This document shows, one piece after another, positions 57,674 through 64,000 of a DNA stretch of 64,000 nucleotides; the stretch's first letter is position 1, and each line of letters begins with the position of its first letter. The notes under the pieces are model-generated. The model did not search any database, had not been told where the DNA came from, and saw only the letters and a list, made by a program, of their open reading frames with translations. The DNA is from an uncultured bacterium (lineage in GTDB: Bacteria; Patescibacteriota; Saccharimonadia; Saccharimonadales; Saccharimonadaceae), in the NCBI GenBank assembly GCA_903899655.1, contig CAIUKF010000010.1, positions 81,804 to 145,803 of the forward strand, in the 5' to 3' direction. Made by a program: the position numbers and the translations under genes.

Positions 57674-59872
57674 TTAACCGGCTACCGTAAAGCTATGATC
57701 GCCAACACTATTAAACGTTACGATAGTATAGATTCCGCTATTTACAGATACGCCATCACTGAATGATGCATTCATTTGACTGGTTATGTATCGAATAACT
57801 ACAATACCAGATCCACCTGAGCCTGAACTTGTTTGATTTGATCCAGCACCACCGCCACCGCCGCCTGTGTTGGCAGTACCAGATGTTGCGTTTATCCCGT
57901 TACCATCTCCGCCACCGCCTCCGCCACTGCCTGTAGATCCATCTCCACGATAGCCATCACCACCGCCACCGCCACCGCCACCGTAATAAGCGATACTGCC
58001 GGTTGTACTATCTTGTTTGCCTGCGCCGCCATTCATTTTACCTGGAGGGCTTGTAGTGTAGCCATCGCCGCCACTTTGATTTGCGCCACCGCCACCGCCG
58101 CCAGAGTCTTGATTTAAACCTCTTTGCATACCCTTACCGCCACTAGTTCCTTGTCCAGATGTGCCTGAACCGCCAGATTTGTCTGTACTACTACCACCAC
58201 CGCCACCGCCCGAACCACCATTTAGTCCAACATTACTGTCTTTTCCACCGCCACCGCCACCTTTAGCAACCAAAGTATTGGTATCAAAGGTAGAGTCTCC
58301 ACCATTATTGCCGCTACTACCTTGACCAACACCACCGCCACCATTACCAACGTGAAGTGTGTAGCCGCGATTGCCTAGTGTCAGGGATGTTGAAATAACA
58401 CCACCACCGCCACCACCACCACCGTTGCTGTTTCCACCGCTACCGCCACCTGCAACAACAAGAATATCGACAGATGGTGCGTTGCGCGTGTAATCGACAG
58501 CTCCGATGACAGACCAATCACTTGAGCTGTAGGCGTTATAACATTGAGCCTTGACATACACAGAGTGTTTTACGCCAAAGGTTGACGACACTACGGTCGG
58601 GCTATAGGTATTTGTTGTGGCAGTCCAGCCTGGGTCGGAATATGATGGGTTACCGGTTGAATTTGCGATAGAGTCATACGTGTATCTGACCGTCGTACCA
58701 GATGAACATGTTACTGGATACCATGAGAAGTTTGTGTTTTGCCAGTCATTTGTAGTCGCAATAACAACTGGGCTATTTGGTGTTGTGATAGGATTTCTTG
58801 TGTAGCTTACCGACCCTATGCCGCTCCATGGTGCGGAATTTGGATAGTAACTATTATAACATTGAGTTTTTACACTGGTTGTATAAGTGTAATTAATGTC
58901 TGACGTCGACCAGGTAACTGAAGTTGATGGCCATGATAACCATCCGTAGTCAAATCCCCAACTTGTTGTGTAGTCATATTTATATCGAGCCGATGTACCT
59001 GTTGGACAAGATGTAGTGTTCCAAGAGAAGGTTGTATTAAGCCAGTTTCCGTTTGCAGTTGTCGCGATAACAGTTGGAGTTAAAGGTGTGTCTGTGATTG
59101 GTTGAACATATGATGCTGTGCTACCAGTGCTATTAGTGCTGTATGAAAAAGTTGAAGCCCAACAACGTGCCTGTGCTTTATATTCGTATTTGTATCCTTG
59201 TACTGCTGTCGGTGCTGTAATAGTTGGCGCTGGGTCCCATGATGAAAAGTCTGACCATGATCCTTCATTTACGTGAGTCGATACGCCATATTGTGGGGTA
59301 CCAGTGGCGCAAGTTATTGGGTTAATAACGGCAACAACTGTATTATTGACTAAGCTAATTGACATCGTTGGCGCAATAGGTTTTGCTGGCGCACCAGCTA
59401 GCGATACGGTTCGTCGACTGGCAGTTGATATAATACTGCCTGATCCTTCTTCTTTATATTTAAGTGAATATTGCAAACAAGCGCTACCTGTTAAACAAGA
59501 ATTACTTCCGTCGCCGATATATGCAAATCCATCAGTTCCAGAAGTTAAATCAGTGCATAATGGTAAAATCGAGTTTGAACCACTACTGGCAGTTGGGGTT
59601 GCCAGTACGTTTGGGTCAAGACCTATTAAGGTGCTACCAACGACTGTATTTGGAGTTTGAGCCATAGCCGAACAGCTTGGGTATTCACCGTTTTTATCAT
59701 AATATTTTTCTAATGCTTCAGATATAATTTTAACTCTTGAAGCTCGCTGTGAATCGCGAACATTTGACTGGATGCTATTAAACGAAATAAAGCCTAAAGT
59801 TGTTAGGACACCGATAATTCCAATTACTACCATTAATTCAACTATAGTAAAGCCGCGGACGGTTCTTTTCAT
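57674..59872 (-). CDS. pilin-like protein with three Cys-containing beta repeats and a glycine-rich tail
   Basis: 732 residues. Prepilin signal RG/FTIVELMVVIGIIGVLTTLGF, pilin head with AlEKYYDKNGEYPSC, then three beta repeats of about 100 residues (each with SCPTGT- or TCSSGT-like and QCYN motifs, fibronectin-like), and a glycine-rich module (ILVVAGGGSGGN to GGSGIVVIRYITS) of the type found four times in the protein at 40950. An exported fibre or adhesin. A TGATACAAT box ends 6 nt before the ATG (leaderless). It has no TC tract. Confidence 0.8.
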   Translation of the reverse strand: MKRTVRGFTIVELMVVIGIIGVLTTLGFISFNSIQSNVRDSQRASRVKIISEALEKYYDKNGEYPSCSAMAQTPNTVVGSTLIGLDPNVLATPTASSGSNSILPLCTDLTSGTDGFAYIGDGSNSCLTGSACLQYSLKYKEEGSGSIISTASRRTVSLAGAPAKPIAPTMSISLVNNTVVAVINPITCATGTPQYGVSTHVNEGSWSDFSSWDPAPTITAPTAVQGYKYEYKAQARCWASTFSYSTNSTGSTASYVQPITDTPLTPTVIATTANGNWLNTTFSWNTTSCPTGTSARYKYDYTTSWGFDYGWLSWPSTSVTWSTSDINYTYTTSVKTQCYNSYYPNSAPWSGIGSVSYTRNPITTPNSPVVIATTNDWQNTNFSWYPVTCSSGTTVRYTYDSIANSTGNPSYSDPGWTATTNTYSPTVVSSTFGVKHSVYVKAQCYNAYSSSDWSVIGAVDYTRNAPSVDILVVAGGGSGGNSNGGGGGGGGVISTSLTLGNRGYTLHVGNGGGGVGQGSSGNNGGDSTFDTNTLVAKGGGGGGKDSNVGLNGGSGGGGGGSSTDKSGGSGTSGQGTSGGKGMQRGLNQDSGGGGGGANQSGGDGYTTSPPGKMNGGAGKQDSTTGSIAYYGGGGGGGGDGYRGDGSTGSGGGGGGDGNGINATSGTANTGGGGGGAGSNQTSSGSGGSGIVVIRYITSQMNASFSDGVSVNSGIYTIVTFNSVGDHSFTVAG

Positions 59873-59914
59873 AAGCTTATTGTATCAAACATAAGTATGT
59901 TAGTACAATGTTGG

Positions 59915-61222
59915 CTATTTTTTCAAGTCAAGTATCACCAAGTGCTCAATATGAGGTGTTCGTGGAAAGAAATTATAGCCCATGTGATAACGAATGCCAT
60001 ATTTTTCAGCCAGTCTGGCGGTGTCGCGGGCTTGGGTAACTGGGTTACATGATAAATAAATAATTCGGGCTGGTGTAACCTCTAATAATTTTGCAATCAC
60101 ATCTTCGTGGAGGCCAGCGCGCGGCGGATCGACAATAATTGTGCTGTCTCCTTTGATGTGTTCAAGTGCGGTTTCACTGGGTGCCAAAATTGCCTGCACG
60201 GCTTTTTCACGGTCCAACGCTTTAATATTGCGCTTCATTTCGATCATGGCATGTTCATTAATTTCAACCATTGTGACATTGTCGCCGCCGATTGTTAGGC
60301 CGATTGTGCCGACACCGCTGTAAAGGTCAACAGTTGGCTTGTCGTTAGTCACCCATTTTTGCATGTCACGTAAGGCTTGTTCGTAGATTGGTACGTTAAT
60401 TTGGAAAAAGCCTTCAACAGCATAAGTAAACGGAATATCTAAAATTGTATCTGTTAAATTAGTCGTGCCCCATGATTGCAAACGTTCAGTGATCACACTA
60501 GCTGGGCTTTTAGGGTTTGAAAAAATCAATTCAAAACCACTAATGCCAAGTTTTTCGATTTCGGCTTCGTTAAACAAAGCAAAGGTTTGGTCTTTGACGT
60601 AAAGTTGCAATGCAACGTTGCCCAATTTATCACATCGAACCAGTAAGGTCTTTAACATAAATGCACGAGTGTCAGGTTTGGTACGCAATAAATCGCGCAT
60701 CGCGATGGCGGCACGATTAATGCTGGGGTGCGCCAAACTGGTGCCGTCAACTGGGATTTTACCATGTGTGCCACGTTTAAAAAACGCCAAATCGATCTGT
60801 TCGGACGTTTTGTCCCACCACCAACTGAATTCTATTTTGTTACGATATTCGTACTGATTATTATCGGTGTAAACTTCGATTGCTTCGGGTAAAACAATGT
60901 CGTGTAATTCAAAAGCCTCTTCGATGAGCGCCGCTTTGTAATGTTGCTCGCTGTCAAAGGTCATAATTTGCCAAGGGCTGGTTGACAAATAACTGGCATC
61001 ATCGCGCGGATGAATCCGTTTGTCGCTGGGTTGTAAAACTTCAACAACTATACCTTCAGCTAGTTTGGCTTTCTTTTTGGTCATTTGAACAGCTACGGTT
61101 TCGCCTGGTAATCCACCCCAAACGAATATTTTGCGACCGCCATCTAGTGTGCCAAGGGCTTGGCCGCCACCGACGATTTTATCAAGGATAACATTAACAA
61201 TAGGTAAAACTTTTTTCTTCAT
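59915..61222 (-). CDS. RlmD/TrmA-family RNA 5-methyluridine methyltransferase
   Basis: From ATG 61222 (fixed by the leader cassette) 435 residues. TRAM-like domain (VNVILDKIVGGGQALGTLDGGRKIFVWGGLPGE), SAM motifs (VDLYSGVGTIGL, TMVEINEHA), the DPPRAGLHEDV motif and catalytic Cys in IYLSCNPVTQARD. It methylates a uracil in 23S rRNA or tRNA. The Cys cluster that binds Fe-S in RlmD is absent: the usual place reads DDASYLSTSPWQ. It is the fourth gene behind a leader-stem cassette. Confidence 0.9.
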   Translation of the reverse strand: MKKKVLPIVNVILDKIVGGGQALGTLDGGRKIFVWGGLPGETVAVQMTKKKAKLAEGIVVEVLQPSDKRIHPRDDASYLSTSPWQIMTFDSEQHYKAALIEEAFELHDIVLPEAIEVYTDNNQYEYRNKIEFSWWWDKTSEQIDLAFFKRGTHGKIPVDGTSLAHPSINRAAIAMRDLLRTKPDTRAFMLKTLLVRCDKLGNVALQLYVKDQTFALFNEAEIEKLGISGFELIFSNPKSPASVITERLQSWGTTNLTDTILDIPFTYAVEGFFQINVPIYEQALRDMQKWVTNDKPTVDLYSGVGTIGLTIGGDNVTMVEINEHAMIEMKRNIKALDREKAVQAILAPSETALEHIKGDSTIIVDPPRAGLHEDVIAKLLEVTPARIIYLSCNPVTQARDTARLAEKYGIRYHMGYNFFPRTPHIEHLVILDLKK

Positions 61223-61303
61223 CCCGTTAGAATTCTTTCTTGGAAACTTATTTTTTGTCATTTTTAGCATCACCGTCAGTTTTAAGACTAATTCTAACGG
61301 GAT
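61221..61303 (-). promoter_or_regulatory. start-sequestering stem of the leader cassette, methyltransferase copy
   Basis: ATCCCGTTAGAATT and AATTCTAACGGGAT (plus-strand 61221-61234 and 61290-61303), perfect 14 bp. The C-G pair of the atpC copy is replaced by T-A on both arms, a second compensatory change. Confidence 0.75.
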
Positions 61304-61307
61304 TCAT
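61248..61307 (-). CDS. leader peptide upstream of the methyltransferase, early stop
   Basis: Starts MNPVRI and stops with TAA at codon 20. The same frame continues to a second stop at 61227 with the KKEF-TAA-CGGG-ATG ending of the other copies, so the full frame is 27 codons as in the third copy. A TATACT box ends 6 nt before the ATG (leaderless). The early stop may weaken coupling or reflect decay. Confidence 0.45.
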   Translation of the reverse strand: MNPVRISLKTDGDAKNDKK

Positions 61308-61351
61308 CTGTACAGTATACCTTATATTGCTAAGTTATGGTCTAGTTATGA

Positions 61352-62488
61352 CTACTTTTTGCCGCTACGTGCAAATAATTTTTTACTTTGTACTAATATT
61401 GACCCTGTTCCAAACATTAAAGCCGCAACTGAGGTAATAAAACCAACAATTGGAATGAAATACGTGACGATTAAAATGCTGACACCCAGTAACATAATAA
61501 CGATTGGTTGTTTTGATTTTTTAAGGATGATTCGACCTAGCACATAACCTGCAAATGGAGTGCTGAGTATCAAAACAACAGCCCAAATCGTCATTGTCAG
61601 TAGCGCTAAAGGTGCACCAATAATTGTCATTAACAAGATGACGATTGCAATTGGAACTAAAAAAACACCAATTGTACCAGCAAGGAATGTAATGCCTGGT
61701 TTTTTTATGGTGCCAGTAGTTGCTTCATTCAGAATTCTTGGGAATAAACTAGCCAAAGCTAGCGAAACGATGATACTAGCAATTAGTATGTAAATAAAGC
61801 TACTAAAGAATGCAATTTGTGGTGAAACGCTGAATGATGAATCTTTGGTTGGAGCTGTTCGGGTAATCGTGCCGGTTATAATACTGCCACTAGCAATAGT
61901 TGGATCATTATCGCTGGTGTAATCTAAATTGCCGCCGATTTGTCCGGCCGATTCGACAGTTACATCTTTGGCTCCACCTTGGACATTTCGGCCAACAATT
62001 CCGTTGACTGTCAGTATATTCGAACCAGCCAAAACATCTCGTTTAATGTTGCCATTGATGGTCAGATTTTGGCTACCACCCAGCAGGTCGCGCGCAATAA
62101 CGCCAGATTTGTCGATGGTTAAACTTTGACCGGCAATTGTAGCACTACCGCCAACTAACCCACTAATATTAATACTTTGACCAGCCAGTTTTAGACTACC
62201 TTCGATTGTGCCACTGACAGTGATTGTTTGTCCGGCGCAATTCACGTCACCCTTAACGGTGCCGCTAATATTAATAGTCTGTCCAGCGCAATAGACGTCG
62301 CCATTAACTGTACCGGCGATGTCGATATTGTTGCCACCAGCAAATAAAATGCTGTCGACGACCTCGTTGGCGCCAACAGTTATAGAGTCGCCAGTTTTAA
62401 TGCTTTGGGCGTTTGCTACCCCGACAAAAACCAAAGCTGATAATATTACAAGTCCCAGGCTGAAAGCGATTAACTTAATATGTTTCAT
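61352..62488 (-). CDS. bactofilin-like beta-helix protein with signal peptide and membrane segments
   Basis: 378 residues from ATG 62488 (GGAGAGGG upstream). Signal peptide (about 1-27, ending ANAQS), then a right-handed beta-helix of short repeats (GTVNGDVYCAGQTINISGTVKGDVNCAGQTITVSG, about 45-190) typical of polymer-forming bactofilin-like proteins, then about four membrane segments (about 220-365). The beta-helix would lie outside the cell, unlike cytoplasmic bactofilins. Role: envelope scaffold, inferred. Confidence 0.8.
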   Translation of the reverse strand: MKHIKLIAFSLGLVILSALVFVGVANAQSIKTGDSITVGANEVVDSILFAGGNNIDIAGTVNGDVYCAGQTINISGTVKGDVNCAGQTITVSGTIEGSLKLAGQSINISGLVGGSATIAGQSLTIDKSGVIARDLLGGSQNLTINGNIKRDVLAGSNILTVNGIVGRNVQGGAKDVTVESAGQIGGNLDYTSDNDPTIASGSIITGTITRTAPTKDSSFSVSPQIAFFSSFIYILIASIIVSLALASLFPRILNEATTGTIKKPGITFLAGTIGVFLVPIAIVILLMTIIGAPLALLTMTIWAVVLILSTPFAGYVLGRIILKKSKQPIVIMLLGVSILIVTYFIPIVGFITSVAALMFGTGSILVQSKKLFARSGKK

Positions 62489-62559
62489 CTTCCCTCTCCT
62501 TTTATGTAATTTCATTATACTCCATTTATGCTTGGTTTATAACAACCAAAAATATAAAT

Positions 62560-62588
62560 AAAGATAGAGCCATATTGGCTCTATCTTT
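62560..62588 (-). terminator. intrinsic terminator of the gene at 62606
   Basis: AAAGATAGAGCC and GGCTCTATCTTT form a perfect 12-bp stem with a 5-nt loop, starting 17 nt after the stop. T-rich sequence follows on the minus strand. Confidence 0.8.
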
Positions 62589-62605
62589 AATCTATGTCTT
62601 TGATT

Positions 62606-63469
62606 CTATAATACTTTGTCGCCATCTTTCAAGAAAATAGTTCCAGTTAGGCATCTTGTGCCCATGCCAGTTCCGCCGCCACTTGCGATTCGTAAGACTG
62701 ATTGGCCTGTTTTTAATGTTCCGATTTTTTCAATTTTTCCACCCGCTATGCAATCGTCTCCAAATTTAAAATTTATTTTACCATTAGCTCCGGTACACTC
62801 TGAATTCATAACAGTAACCCAGTCGTCGTATGGTTCGGCTGCAACTCCTTTATGTAACGTCATCCCGTTAAGTTGCTTAAGGACTACTGTTTCTGCTTTA
62901 TCCTTTAGCTTGGTTGTCTTTTTATCTGCATTTATCTCTTCGTCGCTCAAATAAAATTGTGTACCGATATTGCACTCAGTGCCAAGTGTTCTGGGGTTAA
63001 CCTGATCGTCCCTACCTAAGTACGTTACTCTATTATTGTTAACAGATAATTTAGCACCCTTATCTACGACGCAAGTATCTTCGGATGCTGAACCAATTCT
63101 ATGCACTCTTTTATAATCAGCAGCAACATAGTTAGTATTATCGGTACCATTTTTATCTGATTTTTTAGAGTCGTCATATTTGTTGGAGCATCTGTCGGTA
63201 TAATCGATTTCGTTTTTTTTACTGCCATATGGGGTTTGCCTATCTGATGTGTAATAGTCATCATCGATTGTAGACTTGGCTGTATCTAATAAACTACCTT
63301 CAGATGTAAGATTATCACCAAAGATGAAATTATTAATCTTTTCTCTAGTTGGAGTATAACTCTCGGCTGCAGCGAGAATACACAATGAAACTATCGCTAT
63401 TTTTGCAGATAGTGGTAGATTATTCCAATTTTTTGACTTCTTAATTTCAACGCTTTTAGTATTTTCCAT
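62606..63469 (-). CDS. membrane-anchored exported protein, unknown
   Basis: 287 residues from ATG 63469. One hydrophobic segment (about 20-37: AKIAIVSLCILAAAES) anchors a polar domain rich in Asp and Lys. Four or more cysteines (TDRCSNKY, EDTCVVDKG, GTECNIGTQF, NSECTGANG) suggest disulphides. No family recognised. The start is set by an ideal leaderless promoter. A stretch QLNGMT contains by chance the cassette word TAACGGGATG. Confidence 0.6.
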   Translation of the reverse strand: MENTKSVEIKKSKNWNNLPLSAKIAIVSLCILAAAESYTPTREKINNFIFGDNLTSEGSLLDTAKSTIDDDYYTSDRQTPYGSKKNEIDYTDRCSNKYDDSKKSDKNGTDNTNYVAADYKRVHRIGSASEDTCVVDKGAKLSVNNNRVTYLGRDDQVNPRTLGTECNIGTQFYLSDEEINADKKTTKLKDKAETVVLKQLNGMTLHKGVAAEPYDDWVTVMNSECTGANGKINFKFGDDCIAGGKIEKIGTLKTGQSVLRIASGGGTGMGTRCLTGTIFLKDGDKVL

Positions 63470-63476
63470 TTGGTAT

Positions 63477-63505
63477 ATAATACTGCACAAACGTGATAAT
63501 GTCAA
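63477..63505 (-). promoter_or_regulatory. consensus promoter, leaderless
   Basis: On the minus strand TTGACA (63505-63500), 17-nt spacer, TATTAT (63482-63477), then 7 nt to the ATG at 63469. The predicted transcript starts at or next to the A of ATG. Confidence 0.8.
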
Positions 63506-63532
63506 TATTATTACGTAATATTATAAGTATGT

Positions 63533-63778
63533 TTATTTTTCTTCGCGTTCGACAACGATTGTACATTCAGTCACCAGGGCTGCGATTGCACCAACAGCGG
63601 CTAGTGGTGGTGCCAAGACGGCGCCAACAACACCTAATGTCAGTGGCAATTCAACGATAGTTTTACCTTCTTTACTTTTGACAGTAATACTGCGGACATT
63701 ACCTTCGGCGATAACTGCTTTGACCTTTTTTAACAGGTCTTCGCCATTTACCTTGAACTCTTCAGTCTTGTGTGTCAT
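63533..63778 (-). CDS. DUF4342 family protein
   Basis: 81 residues: EEFKVNGEDLLKKVKAVIAEGNVRSITVKSKEGKTIVELPLTLGVVGAVLAPPLAAVGAIAAL matches DUF4342, a short alpha/beta unit followed by one hydrophobic segment. Family function is unknown; members occur in Firmicutes and Patescibacteria with membrane-linked roles presumed. AAGGAG is upstream of the ATG. Confidence 0.8.
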   Translation of the reverse strand: MTHKTEEFKVNGEDLLKKVKAVIAEGNVRSITVKSKEGKTIVELPLTLGVVGAVLAPPLAAVGAIAALVTECTIVVEREEK

Positions 63779-63883
63779 ATATGCTCCTTATAACGATATA
63801 TTCTGTTAATTATTATATAACAAATTTTATTGCGTGTGTTTTGGTTAGTACGGCTATAAGGCATTTTAACAGACGTACAGAAC

Positions 63884-64000
63884 TCAATAGCTTTGCAACA
63901 TGCTAGCTGGTGTCTTTAGCTGTAAGCCTAAGTGTACACGTTCATGGTTGTAGTAGTCTAGATATTTATTAAGATTGGTTTTCTGGCGGGAGAGCGGAAC
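63884..64000 (-). mobile_element. 3' end of an IS transposase gene (IS3/IS481-like), cut by the window edge
   Basis: The last 38 codons read PLSRQKTNLNKYLDYYNH, then ERVHLGLQLKTPASML and TGA. The YNxxRxHxxL pattern is the C-terminal part of the rve/DDE integrase core of IS3- and IS481-type transposases. The rest of the gene and the right-hand end of the element lie beyond the window. The inverted repeat after the stop could not be defined. No gene is seen in 63779-63883. Confidence 0.75.

Noticed and set aside
62861..62872. CATCCCGTTAA, the word of the leader-stem cassette, inside the gene at 62606
   Set aside because: It is in frame coding QLNGM, has no second arm and no leader ORF; judged a chance match.

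Overview
The window looks like a chromosomal segment of a Patescibacteria/CPR bacterium, most likely a Candidatus Saccharibacteria (TM7) relative. This is inferred from gene content and style, not from a 16S gene. The DNA is AT-rich, genes are tightly packed and often overlap by ATGA. Surface proteins are type IV pilin-like with LamG, glycine-rich or beta-propeller C-termini. There is one full F-type ATP synthase operon and many small unknown membrane proteins. TGA is a stop codon (atpB and the serine recombinase both end in TGA), so this is not a code-25 Gracilibacteria/SR1 genome.

Layout. 0-7.6 kb (minus strand): a HAM1/RdgB-like pyrophosphatase, a LexA-like repressor with a DUF3800 protein, cyclopropane-fatty-acid synthase with a VTE6-like (DUF92) and VTE5-like kinase pair, and an HtrA protease. 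7.8-12.4 kb: an accessory stretch with a beta-propeller pilin, a PLD-like protein, an XRE regulator, an AAA-ATPase/TOPRIM pair resembling RloAB/AbiL phage defence, a structured RNA candidate and a DUF1508 protein. 12.5-20.1 kb: six tandem paralogous pilin genes on the minus strand. Each starts with a conserved leaderless promoter and ATG followed at once by a (TC)n tract. Only one of the six (start 15898) is in frame with the ATG, which is the expected signature of slipped-strand phase variation. 20.1-23.2 kb: a replication-relaxation-type regulator, a large serine recombinase and tRNA-Glu, with a broken tRNA-Glu copy that carries an insert. 23.2-32.7 kb: a DUF3048/histidine kinase/response regulator operon, gltX, a PEGA protein and a sortase. 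32.8-33.2 kb: tRNA-Leu followed by two pseudo-tRNA-Leu copies with structured inserts in the T-loop, related to the insert in the pseudo-tRNA-Glu. 33.2-45.5 kb: exonuclease III, a HAD phosphatase, a glycosyltransferase, smpB, an ABC-F protein and a 1457-residue glycine-rich/LamG pilin-like protein. 45.5-52.2 kb: the ATP synthase operon. 52.2-64 kb: dus, a UvrD-family helicase-nuclease, a fibronectin-like/glycine-rich pilin, an RNA uracil methyltransferase, a bactofilin-like membrane protein and the 3' end of an IS transposase.

Two systems stand out as possibly undescribed. The first is the phase-variable pilin-LamG array. The second is a cassette found four times (atpC, the UvrD-like helicase, an unknown gene, the RNA methyltransferase): a short leader ORF enclosed in a 13-15 bp perfect stem whose 3' arm covers the ribosome-binding site and reaches the start codon of the next gene. 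Its arms covary between copies, and in two copies the peptide is also conserved. A general trait links both: more than a dozen genes have a -10 box ending 6-9 nt before the start codon, so leaderless mRNAs seem common here.
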